From SpSt-600 sp042408195 (GTDB taxonomy: Bacteria > Chloroflexota > Anaerolineae > SpSt-600): DNA of 64,000 nt. The translations under genes and the position numbers were made by a program. Below, piece after piece: positions 42,814-52,692 of the stretch. How positions within the stretch are numbered: position 1 is the stretch's first letter; the number at the start of each line of letters is the position of its first letter. The notes under the pieces are model-generated. The model ran no database searches and was not told the DNA's origin. It saw only the letters and a list, made by a program, of their open reading frames with translations. The DNA lies in contig JBHOQL010000001.1 in NCBI GenBank assembly GCA_042408195.1, positions 4,944-68,943 of the forward strand. Reading direction: 5' to 3'.

Positions 42814-44190
42814 ATGAGAATACACTTGGTAGGAATCGGAGGAGCAGGGCTTTCGGCTATAGCCAGGATTTTGAAGGAGAGAGGACACGAAGTATCGGGC
42901 TCCGATAAGTTCTCCTCTTCCCTCACGGAAGAGCTGGTGAGGGAAGGGATGACGATTTTCATAGGCCATAGAGGGGAAAACGTCCGCGGAGCCGAAATGG
43001 TCCTGATCTCCTCCGCCGTTCCAGAGGATAACCCGGAGGTCCAAGAGGCCATCAGGCTTGGGATTCCCATACTTAAGCGGCGGGAATTCCTCGGCTGGCT
43101 AACTCAGGGCTACAAGGTGGTGGCTGTGGCCGGGACCCACGGCAAGAGCACCACTACCGCCATGATCGCTCACATCTTGGAGAGGGCAGGCTTTTCCCCC
43201 TCCTTTGTAGTGGGAGGTATCTTAGCTGATTCTGGCATAAATGCTCGGCACGGCCAGGGTCAATACTTTGTCATTGAAGCTGACGAATACGACCGAACCT
43301 TTCTCGGGCTAAATCCATTCTTGGCCTTGGTCACAGCTGTGGAAATGGATCACCCCGATTGTTACCCAACTTTAGAAGACATGAAGGAGGCCTATAGAGA
43401 ATTCCTGAGCCAAGTGGAACCCGAAGGCTATATTCTCGGATGCGGTGATGAGGAGAACGTAGTTGAAATCTTGGCAAAAGTAGGGAGGACTTCTTACACC
43501 TACGGCTTTAAAGCTGACAATCTCTGGAAAGCCGAACCTTTGGACGTGAGCCAGGAGGGAGGACGCAATTACTTGGTTAAGACGGCCAGTAAGACCTGGG
43601 GGCCTTTTACCCTGGCAATACCGGGCCTCCAGAACGTCAAAAACGCTTTGGGAGCCATAGCTGCTTGCTATTACTTGGGGGTGCACCCAGAACTCTCAGG
43701 CCAGGCTCTGAGTTCATTCCGAGGCTTGAAGAGGCGATTTGAAATTAAAGGTGAGGCAAAGGGGATCGTCGTGGTGGACGATTACGCCCACCATCCCACC
43801 GAAATTCGGGCCACTCTGACAGCAGCGAGGGAGCGGTTCCCTGGAAAAGAGATATGGGTAGTTTTCCAGCCTCACACCTATTCCAGAACGAAAGCCCTGT
43901 TGGAGGAGTTTGCTGCCAGTTTCTCCCAGGCTGACCACGTGGTCCTGTGCGATATCTACGCTGCCCGAGAGCGCGATAACCTGGGGATTTCTTCCCTGGA
44001 CCTTTTGGCCTTGATGGAGCACCCCGATGTCAAATATGTTGGCTCGCTGGAAGCAGCCGCCCTTTACCTTAGGGAACACCTCAAACCGGGTTCGGTCCTC
44101 ATAACTCTCGGGGCCGGCGATGTATACCTGGTGGGGGAAAAGGTCCTGGAGTGGCTCCGGACTACGCGGGACGAACCTTCCGAACAATAA
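42814..44190 (+). CDS. murC: UDP-N-acetylmuramate:L-alanine ligase
   Basis: 458-residue MurC. Opens with IHLVGIGGAGLSAIARILKERG, then the ATP loop AVAGTHGKSTTTAMIAHIL, VIEADEYDRTFL, and DDYAHHPTEIRATLTAARE. All are diagnostic. Adds the first peptide residue to UDP-MurNAc. Normal length, AAGGATG start context. Confidence 0.96.
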   Translation: MRIHLVGIGGAGLSAIARILKERGHEVSGSDKFSSSLTEELVREGMTIFIGHRGENVRGAEMVLISSAVPEDNPEVQEAIRLGIPILKRREFLGWLTQGYKVVAVAGTHGKSTTTAMIAHILERAGFSPSFVVGGILADSGINARHGQGQYFVIEADEYDRTFLGLNPFLALVTAVEMDHPDCYPTLEDMKEAYREFLSQVEPEGYILGCGDEENVVEILAKVGRTSYTYGFKADNLWKAEPLDVSQEGGRNYLVKTASKTWGPFTLAIPGLQNVKNALGAIAACYYLGVHPELSGQALSSFRGLKRRFEIKGEAKGIVVVDDYAHHPTEIRATLTAARERFPGKEIWVVFQPHTYSRTKALLEEFAASFSQADHVVLCDIYAARERDNLGISSLDLLALMEHPDVKYVGSLEAAALYLREHLKPGSVLITLGAGDVYLVGEKVLEWLRTTRDEPSEQ

Positions 44191-44216
44191 TAGTCAATCC
44201 TCCGGTTAGATATAAA

Positions 44217-45134
44217 ATGGGAATTGAAAACCTTGCCCGGCTTCTAAAAAAAGCCAAAAAATATGAACCCTTGGCCCGTTACACCTCCTTCAAAATTGGA
44301 GGGCCGGCTGGCCTGCTTTTCAAGGCTGAAAGTGCCGATGAACTTGAAAGAGCAGTGCTCTTGGCCCAGGAAGAAGGGATCCCGTGGGTTGTCCTCGGCG
44401 GGGGAACCAACGTCCTCGTGGCCGATGAAGGTTTCCCTGGGCTGGTGGTGATCAACAAGTGTGGAAGCATTGAACGGGAAGAAAAAGGAGACGAAGTAAC
44501 TTTGAGGGTCGGTTCTGGAGTTAAACTGGCTTACCTTGCTTGCCTGACCGCAAGGGAAGGCTGGGAAGGACTTGAGTGGGCTGAAGGCATTCCGGGAACG
44601 GTAGGAGGGGCCATTGTGGGCAACGCAGGGGCCTTCGGGGGTTGCATGGCGGATGTCTTGAAAGGGGTGGAAATCCTGGGGGATAATGGAAGGAAAGCCT
44701 GCCTTAGGCCAGAAGAGCTTGATTTCGGCTACCGCGATAGTGCCTTTAAGGACAGGCTTAGGGGGTGCGTGATCCTAAGAGCGGAGTTGAAACTCGCAAG
44801 GGGAGAGCCAGGGGAACTCAGGAGGAGAATGCTCCATTACCGCCGGCAGAGGAGAGCAAGGCAACCAATGGAACCCAGCGCCGGCTCTGTCTTCAAGAAT
44901 CCACCGGGGCACTATGCAGGCAGACTGATTGAGGCGGTGGGCCTTAAAGGTTTCAGGATAGGAGACGCCTGCTTTTCGCCGGTGCACGCAAATTTCATTG
45001 TAAACCTCGGCCGGGCCAAAGCTTCCGACGTTCTAAACCTAATGGAGCTGGCCGTGGAGAAGGTCCTGAGAGAATTTGGCGTAAAACTTGAGCCGGAGTT
45101 AGGATTTATTGGACTGAATCCCCCCTGGAGCTAA
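44217..45134 (+). CDS. murB: UDP-N-acetylenolpyruvoylglucosamine reductase
   Basis: About 305-residue FAD enzyme that reduces UDP-GlcNAc-enolpyruvate to UDP-MurNAc with NADPH. Motifs are YTSFKIGGPAGLLF, LGGGTNVLVADEGFPG, GIPGTVGGAIVGNAGAFGG and SAGSVFKNPPG with the catalytic Ser; the C-terminal catalytic Glu is in LEPELGF. ATG 44217 is preferred: the alternative GTG 44151 lies inside murC and adds an unusual tail. The ATG lacks an obvious ribosome site. Confidence 0.94.
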   Translation: MGIENLARLLKKAKKYEPLARYTSFKIGGPAGLLFKAESADELERAVLLAQEEGIPWVVLGGGTNVLVADEGFPGLVVINKCGSIEREEKGDEVTLRVGSGVKLAYLACLTAREGWEGLEWAEGIPGTVGGAIVGNAGAFGGCMADVLKGVEILGDNGRKACLRPEELDFGYRDSAFKDRLRGCVILRAELKLARGEPGELRRRMLHYRRQRRARQPMEPSAGSVFKNPPGHYAGRLIEAVGLKGFRIGDACFSPVHANFIVNLGRAKASDVLNLMELAVEKVLREFGVKLEPELGFIGLNPPWS

Positions 45135-45149
45135 AAGGAGGTAAAAACC

Positions 45150-46277
45150 ATGACCCGAAAACTCAGGGTAGGGGTGATTTTCGGAGGAAGGAGCGGGGAG
45201 CACGAAGTCTCCCTAGCCTCAGCCCAGTCGGTCATTGCGGCCCTGGATAAGACCAAATACGAAGTCATTCCCATAGGGATAACCAAAGAAGGCAAATGGA
45301 TAGCCTTCGGTGACCCGATCCAAGCCCTTAAATCCGGGGTCTTTGAGGGTAATGTCCATGTAGCCCTCCTGGGAGATCCAACTCAGAAGGCCTTAGTGAA
45401 CTTAGAGGCCTTCGAGCAGAGCTTGAGTGTGAAGCCCATAAAGCTTCAAGAACTGGACGTGGTATTCCCAGTTCTCCATGGCCCCTACGGAGAAGACGGG
45501 ACCCTTCAAGGGCTTCTGGAGCTGGCCGGAATCCCCTACGTGGGAGCAGGAGTCTTGGCCTCGGCCGTAGGAATGGATAAACCCACCATGAAAGCTGTCT
45601 TTATGGCCCATGGTCTGCCGGTGGTAAAGCACATAGTGATAAAACGCAAGCACTGGGAGAGGGACCCTTACCCTATCGTGGAGCAAATAGAGAGTGAGAT
45701 TGGCTATCCTTGCTTCGTAAAACCCGCCAACCTGGGCTCCAGTGTAGGTGTTTCCAAGGCCAAGAACAGAGCGGAACTGGAAAAGGCCCTCAACCTCGCT
45801 GCTCGTTACGACCGCAAAATGCTAGTGGAAGTGGCAGTAGACGCCCGGGAAATTGAATGCAGTGTCCTTGGCAACGATGACCCTATAGCATCAGTGCTGG
45901 GGGAAGTCGTCCCTCATCGGGAGTTCTACGATTACAAAGCCAAGTACATCCCCGGGGAAAGCGACCTTATCATCCCTGCCCCCGTACCTCCGGACCTCGC
46001 CCATTACATCCGAGAATTGGCAATAAAAGCTTTCTTGGCGATAGATTGTGCTGGAATGGCCAGGGTTGACTTCTTCCTGGACCGGAATACCGGTCAAGTC
46101 TATGTGAACGAAATAAACACTATACCGGGGTTCACAATTACCAGCATGTACCCTAAGATGTGGGAGGCCAGCGGAATCCCCTATCCTGAACTCCTGGACA
46201 GGCTCATTGAATTGGCTTTAGAAAGATTTGCAGACAAGAGCCGTTGCAAAACCTCTTACACCCCGGAGGAAGAGTGA
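45150..46277 (+). CDS. ddl: D-alanine-D-alanine ligase
   Basis: 375-residue ATP-grasp ligase making D-Ala-D-Ala for MurF. Opens GVIFGGRSGEHEVSLASA, with VFPVLHGPYGEDGTLQGLLE, PCFVKPANLGSSVGVSKAK, EIECSVLGND and VYVNEINTIPGFT (metal-binding Asn/Glu). This is the longer DdlA/VanA-like form with an insert. Good AAAGGAGG ribosome site. Stop TGA overlaps the ftsQ start. Confidence 0.96.
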   Translation: MTRKLRVGVIFGGRSGEHEVSLASAQSVIAALDKTKYEVIPIGITKEGKWIAFGDPIQALKSGVFEGNVHVALLGDPTQKALVNLEAFEQSLSVKPIKLQELDVVFPVLHGPYGEDGTLQGLLELAGIPYVGAGVLASAVGMDKPTMKAVFMAHGLPVVKHIVIKRKHWERDPYPIVEQIESEIGYPCFVKPANLGSSVGVSKAKNRAELEKALNLAARYDRKMLVEVAVDAREIECSVLGNDDPIASVLGEVVPHREFYDYKAKYIPGESDLIIPAPVPPDLAHYIRELAIKAFLAIDCAGMARVDFFLDRNTGQVYVNEINTIPGFTITSMYPKMWEASGIPYPELLDRLIELALERFADKSRCKTSYTPEEE

Positions 46278-47068
46278 GGAAAACCCGCTCTTCGGTGAGG
46301 GGGCGTCGACGGAGACACCTCCTCTATCGCAGCGTAATACGTCCTATAACCCTTGCTCCTGCAAGGCTCAGAGCCTTTTCCACCGACCGCTGGGCAGCAA
46401 TGGGTATTATCCTGCTCATCCTGGGCTTTTTCTTTTACTCCGGCCTTGCTTGGGAATTCTACGATTACCCGATTATCGTCAAAGGTGGCAAACTCGTGAA
46501 CCCGGATGTGGTCAGGGCCCTCTGCGGGCTTGAGTATTACCACATTTTCTTCGTGAATTCGGGCTATTGCCAGAAGAAGCTGGAGGGGATCACCGAGGTC
46601 AAAAAGGCCAGTGTAGCGGTTTATTTTCCCCCCAGGGTAGTGGTAACAGTGAAAGAAAGGGAACCAGTGATGGAACTCATAAGTGGGGGTAAATCTTTCT
46701 TAGTGGACCAGGAAGGGGTCATAATGGAGAACAGGATTGGGCCAACCGGCCTCTTCCGACTTGTGGATGATTCTGGAGGACCTGTTCGCCCAGGCGATAG
46801 ACTTTCCAAGGTTGTCCTTAAAGCAGCCCTCCGGCTTAAAGAGCTCGGGGTGGAGAAGGATGGAGAACTACACTACCACCCTGATGAAGGCTTCATCCTT
46901 ATGGCCAGAGCAGGCTATCCTGTCTACCTAGGTTTGGATTCATCCATGATGAAACTGCGCCTTGAAGCTTTTCGCTACACATGGGGGCACCTTGAAGCTG
47001 AAGGCATAAGGCCAGCTTACATAGACGTCAGGGCACCCGATGCACCTGTTTATTCAACAATAAGGTGA
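46274..47068 (+). CDS. ftsQ: FtsQ-like division protein with POTRA domain
   Basis: About 264 residues. A basic cytoplasmic N-terminus, one membrane segment (about 40-60), and a POTRA-like region including GLEYYHIFFVNSGYCQKKLEGI followed by the FtsQ-type VAVYFPPRVVVTVKEREPV. It joins the FtsBL complex to the divisome. The start is GTG 46274, overlapping ddl's stop as GTGA, with GGAGG five bases upstream; the TTG at 46244 would lie inside ddl. Two Cys flank the POTRA entry, uncommon for FtsQ. Confidence 0.85.
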   Translation: MRKTRSSVRGRRRRHLLYRSVIRPITLAPARLRAFSTDRWAAMGIILLILGFFFYSGLAWEFYDYPIIVKGGKLVNPDVVRALCGLEYYHIFFVNSGYCQKKLEGITEVKKASVAVYFPPRVVVTVKEREPVMELISGGKSFLVDQEGVIMENRIGPTGLFRLVDDSGGPVRPGDRLSKVVLKAALRLKELGVEKDGELHYHPDEGFILMARAGYPVYLGLDSSMMKLRLEAFRYTWGHLEAEGIRPAYIDVRAPDAPVYSTIR

Positions 47069-47078
47069 GGTAGGTAAA

Positions 47079-48305
47079 ATGGCCAGGATAGCCGCAGCCA
47101 TCGACGTGGGAACAACAAAAGTCTGCACTCTGATAGCGGAGATAGAAGAAAGTGAAGAGGAATCCATAGTCCAAGTCATCGGGTTTGGTAATGCCCCTTC
47201 CAGAGGGATTAAGAAGGGAAATGTTGTCAACATTTCCCAACTGGCTCAATCGGTTATGGAGTCGGTGGAGCAAGCCGAGAAACTGGCAGGGATTACGATC
47301 TCCCGGGCCTATGTTAGCGTAACTGGCTCTCATTTATTTTCTATGAGCAGCAGGGGCATGATCGCTTTGCATCGGCGAGCTGGAGGGATAACAGCGGAAG
47401 ATGTAACCAGGGTAATGGAGGCTGCCAGTGCAATTTCTATTCCCTACAGCCAGGAAATACTCCACGTTATCCCACGCTACTTCATCGTGGATGGTCAACC
47501 TGGGATCCAGGACCCAATAGGAATGGAAGGTTCGAGGCTTGAAGCTGAAGTGCTGATAGTGACGGCCTCAAGTCCTGCCCTTAACAACTTGAGGAAGTGT
47601 CTGAAAGAGGTGGGGATAGAGCCCGAAAGGTTCATCTTGGCAGCTCTGGCTTCAGGAGAAGCAGTCCTTACCCAGGCCGAGAAAGAGATGGGGGTAATCC
47701 TGGCCGATATAGGCGGTGGGACAACTGATATTGCCATCTATATGGACGGGAGCATCCTTTACACCAGTTCTCTGGAAATTGGCGGGAATATGATCACCAG
47801 CGATATCGCCTTTGGCCTGCGAATGCCTTTCTCTTCAGCGGAGGAAATCAAAAAGAAATACGGCTATGCTCTGGCGGAGAAAGTCAGTGAAGAGGAAGGG
47901 GTGGAAGCGATGGTTTTCGGGAGCGACAGGAAAGAATTAGTGTCCCGCCGCTTCATGGCTGAAATAATCCAGGCCAGGGTGGAGGAGATGTTCGACTTCC
48001 TGTACCGAGAAGCTCAGAAGGCAGGTTATGCTGGTCTCTTGCCAGCGGGGCTCGTCCTGTGCGGGGGCACAGCGGAGATGAGAGGGATTGAAGAATTGGG
48101 AAGGCAATACCTGGAAATGCCCGTAAGGGTTGGTAAGCCCTCAGGGGTGCAAGGCCTTGTGGAAATGCTGGGAAGTCCAACTTATGCTACGGCGGTGGGC
48201 CTTTTGCTCTGGCCTCTTCGCCAGAAGATCCTGAAAACAAGGGGAGCCTCAAAGTCGTGGAAGGAAAAGGTCGTTGAATGGCTCAGAACTCTTCTGCCCT
48301 ACTGA
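47079..48305 (+). CDS. ftsA: Cell division protein FtsA
   Basis: 408-residue actin-like ATPase that tethers FtsZ to the membrane. Phosphate-1 motif AAAIDVGTTKVCTLIAE, the SHUTS-type 1C region, and phosphate-2 motif ADIGGGTTDIAIYMDG are present, with the C-terminal LCGGTAEMRG adenosine motif. A weak amphipathic C-terminal helix (KEKVVEWLRTLLPY) fits the membrane-targeting tail. Located 10 bases after ftsQ. Confidence 0.95.
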   Translation: MARIAAAIDVGTTKVCTLIAEIEESEEESIVQVIGFGNAPSRGIKKGNVVNISQLAQSVMESVEQAEKLAGITISRAYVSVTGSHLFSMSSRGMIALHRRAGGITAEDVTRVMEAASAISIPYSQEILHVIPRYFIVDGQPGIQDPIGMEGSRLEAEVLIVTASSPALNNLRKCLKEVGIEPERFILAALASGEAVLTQAEKEMGVILADIGGGTTDIAIYMDGSILYTSSLEIGGNMITSDIAFGLRMPFSSAEEIKKKYGYALAEKVSEEEGVEAMVFGSDRKELVSRRFMAEIIQARVEEMFDFLYREAQKAGYAGLLPAGLVLCGGTAEMRGIEELGRQYLEMPVRVGKPSGVQGLVEMLGSPTYATAVGLLLWPLRQKILKTRGASKSWKEKVVEWLRTLLPY

Positions 48306-48319
48306 ACAGTGTGCGAGGA

Positions 48320-48347
48320 ATGGCGAATGGCAAGACTCGTTCGCCAT
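48320..48347 (+). promoter_or_regulatory. Hairpin in the ftsA-ftsZ gap
   Basis: ATGGCGAA (48320-48327) and TTCGCCAT (48340-48347) form a perfect 8-bp stem with a 12-base loop. No U-tract follows. The 90-base gap is the longest inside the division cluster and may hold an extra ftsZ promoter or RNA-processing site, as is common for ftsZ. Confidence 0.5.
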
Positions 48348-48395
48348 CCACCATTTGCAAGTTAGCTCGTTCAAAATTTACCGAGGAGTGGGGCC

Positions 48396-49472
48396 ATGGA
48401 AAGGATTGCAGAAAGCGGAGAAAACTTTGCCCGAATAAAGGTCATAGGTGTCGGTGGAGGCGGCTGCAACGCCGTAAACCGGATGATAGAGGTTGGCATC
48501 ACAGGCGTTGAATTCATAGCCGTCAACACTGATAGCCAGGTCCTCCTTCTATCCAAAGCTCCCAGCCGAATCCAGATTGGGGAAAAGCTCACCAAGGGCC
48601 TTGGAGCAGGAGGCGACCCTGAAATAGGGCGCAAGGCGGCAGAGGAGTCCATAGAAGAACTTTCCCAGGTTATAGAGGGAGCAGACATGGTTTTCATTAC
48701 CGCCGGAATGGGGGGTGGAACTGGAACAGGCGCAGCCCCCATCATCGGCCAATTGGCTAAAGAGGCAAAAGCGCTGGTGGTGGGAGTTGTGACTAAGCCC
48801 TTCTCCTTTGAAGGCAAAAAGAGGGCCCTTGTAGCCCAGCAAGGGATCGAAGAACTTGGAAAGGCTGTGGATACCCTCATAGTGATCCCCAACGATCGCC
48901 TGTTAGAGGTGGCCGATAAGAAAGTCTCCTTTCATGAAGCCTTCGCCCTTGCGGATGAAGTCCTGCGCCAGGCTGTCCAGGGGATTTCGGAGCTCATCAC
49001 CAAGCCTGGCCTAATAAACCTGGATTTCGCCGATGTGCGGGCGGTCATGAAAGAAGGAGGCAATGCCCTCATGGCCATGGGCCGAGCCTCCGGGGAAAAC
49101 GCCCCTGTCAAAGCCGTTCAGGCGGCTATAGATAACAAGCTTTTAGATATAAGTATAGACGGGGCGAGAAAAGCCCTCCTCAACTTCACCGGAGGCCTCG
49201 ACCTCTCCATACACGAGGTTTATGAGGCAGCAGCCTTGGTCAAGAGCAAGGCCCACCCCGATGCCGAGATTTTCTTCGGTGTTGTGGTGGAAAATGAGAT
49301 GAAAGACGAGGTAAAGGTAACCATAATTGCCACCGGCTTCGATCGCGAGGCTAAGGTTGCGGTGCCTCAGGAAAAGCCCAAAGTTATAAAGTTCCCCGTG
49401 CCTGAGCGCCCCCTGCCCGAGGACAACTTGGAAATCCCAGCCTTTCTAAGGAAAGCAAGGCGCTCCCTATAG
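48396..49472 (+). CDS. ftsZ: Cell division protein FtsZ
   Basis: 358-residue tubulin-like GTPase that forms the division ring. The N-terminal GVGGGGCNAVNRMIE, the tubulin signature MGGGTGTGAAP, the FEGKKRALVAQQG segment and the T7-loop NLDFADVRAV are all present. The C-terminal conserved peptide is LEIPAFLRKARRSL, which binds FtsA and other partners; the linker is short. It is the last gene of the cluster and overlaps the convergent epimerase gene by 6 bases. Confidence 0.98.
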   Translation: MERIAESGENFARIKVIGVGGGGCNAVNRMIEVGITGVEFIAVNTDSQVLLLSKAPSRIQIGEKLTKGLGAGGDPEIGRKAAEESIEELSQVIEGADMVFITAGMGGGTGTGAAPIIGQLAKEAKALVVGVVTKPFSFEGKKRALVAQQGIEELGKAVDTLIVIPNDRLLEVADKKVSFHEAFALADEVLRQAVQGISELITKPGLINLDFADVRAVMKEGGNALMAMGRASGENAPVKAVQAAIDNKLLDISIDGARKALLNFTGGLDLSIHEVYEAAALVKSKAHPDAEIFFGVVVENEMKDEVKVTIIATGFDREAKVAVPQEKPKVIKFPVPERPLPEDNLEIPAFLRKARRSL

Positions 49473-50450
49473 CCAGCCATGCTCTTTCCACCACCTAAGG
49501 GTCTCCCTGAGCCCCTCTTCCACATCGGTACGGGGGATGAAGCCAAGCTCCCTCTGAGCCTTAGAACAATCCCACGCATTGTTGTTGGTGAGAATCCTTA
49601 TCCGGAAAAAACTTATAAGGGGAGGGCCTTTGAGAGGGAGAAGCCTATACACCACCTCAAAGGGAAAAGCGAAAGCCCACCCTACAGGGATGGGCACCCA
49701 TATAATGGAAGTGCCCATGAGGCGAGCCAGAGTCCCCCAGAATTCTCTGGCCGTCCTCAAGGGCCCGCCGAGGATGTAAATCTGGCCGATGGCCTCTTTC
49801 CGGGTTGCGGCCAGCATTATCCCTTCCACCAGGTCCTTGACGTAGATTCGGTGATGGTAATTCTGGCCACTGCCAGGAAGGAGGCGAAAGCCTACCTTCA
49901 AAAGCCTAGCTACTGTGTAGACTCCCACATTCCTTTCCCTAGGTCCGTAGACATAGACCGGCCGAAGTATAACCAATGGAAGTCCCTTAGCGATGAAATC
50001 ACGCGCAATCCTTTCGGCTTCGGCTTTGGAACGACAATACGGATGGGAGCTTAGAGTGAGAGGGAAACTCTCATCTTTAAAGCCAGGATAGTCTTCAAGC
50101 CCTGTGGCAGCGATGGAGGAGGTGTAAACTACCCTCTCAACCCCCTCCTCCAGAGCTGCCCTGAAAACGTTGGCAGTTCCCAACACATTGACCTCGTAAA
50201 ACAGCTTCCATGGTCCCCAGTCGCTCATTATGGCTCCGAGGTGAAATACTATCTCTACACCTCTGATCGCCTCTCTGACCGCTTCGTAATTTCTAAGATC
50301 TCCCACGAAGGGTTCAACCCCAATTTTCCTGAGCTCTTGAGCCTTCGTGGGACTCGTGGTCAGCCCCCTCACCTCATAGCCTTCTGTCACAAGCCTTTCC
50401 ACCAGGTGGCTTCCTATGAATCCTGAAGCTCCTGTCACCAAAGCCTTCAC
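49467..50450 (-). CDS. NAD-dependent epimerase/dehydratase (extended SDR)
   Basis: 327 residues. Rossmann motif VTGASGFIGSHLVERL near residue 5, then GDLRNYEAV, FHLGAIMSDWG, and the catalytic YCRSKAE (YxxxK) with upstream SSIAATG. This is the extended SDR layout, resembling sterol-type 3-beta-HSD or dihydroflavonol reductase-like and sugar epimerases. The substrate cannot be told; sugar-nucleotide or lipid-linked substrates are possible. ATG 50450 has GGAGG upstream. Confidence 0.85.
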   Translation of the reverse strand: MKALVTGASGFIGSHLVERLVTEGYEVRGLTTSPTKAQELRKIGVEPFVGDLRNYEAVREAIRGVEIVFHLGAIMSDWGPWKLFYEVNVLGTANVFRAALEEGVERVVYTSSIAATGLEDYPGFKDESFPLTLSSHPYCRSKAEAERIARDFIAKGLPLVILRPVYVYGPRERNVGVYTVARLLKVGFRLLPGSGQNYHHRIYVKDLVEGIMLAATRKEAIGQIYILGGPLRTAREFWGTLARLMGTSIIWVPIPVGWAFAFPFEVVYRLLPLKGPPLISFFRIRILTNNNAWDCSKAQRELGFIPRTDVEEGLRETLRWWKEHGWL

Positions 50451-50451
50451 T

Positions 50452-52692
50452 TCAATCCTCCTTGTCGCTTATCCGGTCCAAAGTCAGCAGGCGTCGGTAA
50501 ACGGCATACTGCTCGTAAATTGCTTTTATATATCTTTCCGTCTCCTCTATCGGAATAACCTCCACGAAGAGGTCGGGGTCACGACCGGAGCGTTCCCACC
50601 ATTTTGCTGCTCGCAAGGGGCCAGCGTTGTAGGCAGCTAAAGCTGCAAACCAATGGCCGAACCTCTCCTTTTGCCGGACAAGATACCACGTCCCAAACTT
50701 AAGGTTGACCCAAGGCTTCTCTAGAGTTTTCTCCGAAAATTCGGGCCAGCCCAGGGCCGAAGCTATCGATTCCCCAGTAGAAGGAACTATCTGCATCAAT
50801 CCTATAGCCCCCGCTGGCGAGCTCACCCAAGGATCAAAGAGACTCTCCTGACGGATCACGGCTGCCAGCAAGAGCGGGTCAATTCCCCAGTGAGATGCCT
50901 CCTCCTCCAGCAGCCTGGCAAAGAAGAGAGGGTAAGCTAAACTCAAAAGCTCAGGAGGAGGCGATGCTCCAGCCTTGCGAGCAAGCCAAAGGAGAGCCGT
51001 GGCGGAGCGGATAGATAAAGAGTAAAACCCTTTCCGGCGAAAATAGAAGGTCAGACTGGCGAGGGCATAGGGGTCCTCTGAATAACTGCTGCAAAGGCTC
51101 CTGTAAAGGGCCAGAGCCTCGTCTCTGTAACCGGCCAACATGAGGACTTCAGCCCTGAGGAAACGCGGATCTTTTTCGGGATTAGGGAGATTTGACTGGG
51201 GAGCCCACGTTTTCACCCACTCTATCAGGGTTTCCAGAGAAAAGCCATCTCTCCGCTTCCAGTGTTTAGAGCCAGAGGCGAAATCAAACCTGCGGAGACT
51301 GGCCAAAGCCCGAAGCCCATAATAGCTTTCGGGGGCAAGGTTATAGGCTCTCTCCCAGTAACCCCTGGCTTCGGCCCACTTCCCCCGCTTCATCAAAGCT
51401 TTCCCTACCCAAAAGTAAGCCCTCGCATCCCCCTGGATTTTCCAGAGATCCACCGCTGAATCCAACTTTCCCCCTCTGTAGAGGGCCAGACCAGCCTTGA
51501 AATAAGCCTCCTTCTTCTCCTCGGAAGAACGAGCTCTCTCGGCCGCTCTGAGGTAAAGATCAGAGGCCAACAGGAAATCGCCTCTTTCCTCCGCAATGAA
51601 AGCAGCCCTTATAAGAGCCCTGAAAGCAAAAGGGCTTTCGGGATAAAGGCCGGCAAGCTTCCGGTAAAGGGCCAGAGCCTCCTCACTCCGGTTGGCCTGC
51701 TCAAGAGTCTGGCCCTTCTCCCACCACCCCTCGGGAACAAGAGGACTATCAGGGTGGGTCTCAATAAGCCAGTCCCATTCCCTTAGAGAAGCTTGGTAAT
51801 CCCCGAGCTTCCGATATATGATGCCCGCGTAATAGTGGACTTCAGCTTTGTGATCCTTCGGATGAGCGGCTAAATATCGCCCGAAAGCCAGCAATGCAGC
51901 ACCACAAGCCTGAGGGTAAGAAAAACAAGCATAATAGTCCACAAGGCCCCTCAGATAATCATCTACAGGTTTTCCAGCCTCCACTAACTCGATCAGTGAA
52001 AAATAAGCGTAGGGCGAATCAGGGGAAAGCTCAATAGCTCGGCGGAAAAGTCTGAAAGCCTTCTCCAGGTTACCTATTTCCCGGTGGACTTTGCCGCAGA
52101 GAAAATTTATACGGGTTCGGGTGTAATCCGAAAGGGGAGCCCTTTCCAGATCATTGCATTCGGCCTGAGCTCGTTTGTAATCCCCGGCCTCGGTCAGGGT
52201 TTCAATGATCTTTTCACGCAAAGTGATGGAACCTTTGAGCTTAAAGGCTTCCTGATAAGCCTTGATGGCCTCCTGATAGAACCCCGTCTGCCTATAAAGG
52301 TCCCCGGCCTCCTCCCAGGAAATATCAGAAAGTGGCCCTCCGCTTTGAGCGTAGCGCAAGAAAACCTGTAGAGCTGCCTGGGGATTATTCGTTTCCTTAT
52401 AAAGGCGACCAATCCGCAGCAATAGTGCCGAGGTTCTGGGATCGTGAGGGTAAAGGGAGGAGAAATACTGCCAGACTTTTAAAGCTCCCTGGTAATCGGT
52501 TTCCTCTTCCAGGCATTCTCCCAGAGCAAAAAGAGCCTCTGGGTCAGGTGACAAGCCTTCAAGGAGCTTTATAGCTTCGGAGCACCGCCCCTCTTCCTTG
52601 AGCAAAAGGGCTTCCTTCAGACCGGGAGGCCCTTGAGCCAAAGCTTTAGAGGTCAGAAGCAACAGAGCCAGGGCTAAGAAAAACCTCTTCAT
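50452..52692 (-). CDS. Soluble lytic transglycosylase with TPR-rich region
   Basis: 746 residues. A signal peptide (MKRFFLALALLLLTSKALA) precedes a long TPR solenoid (about 25-560). The C-terminal SLT domain has the catalytic Glu in IRQESLFDPW, the GAIGLMQIVPSTG segment and ALAAYNAGP. It cleaves peptidoglycan glycan strands to 1,6-anhydro-MurNAc products. Architecture is that of Slt70-like proteins. Located next to the epimerase with 1 base between them. Confidence 0.92.
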   Translation of the reverse strand: MKRFFLALALLLLTSKALAQGPPGLKEALLLKEEGRCSEAIKLLEGLSPDPEALFALGECLEEETDYQGALKVWQYFSSLYPHDPRTSALLLRIGRLYKETNNPQAALQVFLRYAQSGGPLSDISWEEAGDLYRQTGFYQEAIKAYQEAFKLKGSITLREKIIETLTEAGDYKRAQAECNDLERAPLSDYTRTRINFLCGKVHREIGNLEKAFRLFRRAIELSPDSPYAYFSLIELVEAGKPVDDYLRGLVDYYACFSYPQACGAALLAFGRYLAAHPKDHKAEVHYYAGIIYRKLGDYQASLREWDWLIETHPDSPLVPEGWWEKGQTLEQANRSEEALALYRKLAGLYPESPFAFRALIRAAFIAEERGDFLLASDLYLRAAERARSSEEKKEAYFKAGLALYRGGKLDSAVDLWKIQGDARAYFWVGKALMKRGKWAEARGYWERAYNLAPESYYGLRALASLRRFDFASGSKHWKRRDGFSLETLIEWVKTWAPQSNLPNPEKDPRFLRAEVLMLAGYRDEALALYRSLCSSYSEDPYALASLTFYFRRKGFYSLSIRSATALLWLARKAGASPPPELLSLAYPLFFARLLEEEASHWGIDPLLLAAVIRQESLFDPWVSSPAGAIGLMQIVPSTGESIASALGWPEFSEKTLEKPWVNLKFGTWYLVRQKERFGHWFAALAAYNAGPLRAAKWWERSGRDPDLFVEVIPIEETERYIKAIYEQYAVYRRLLTLDRISDKED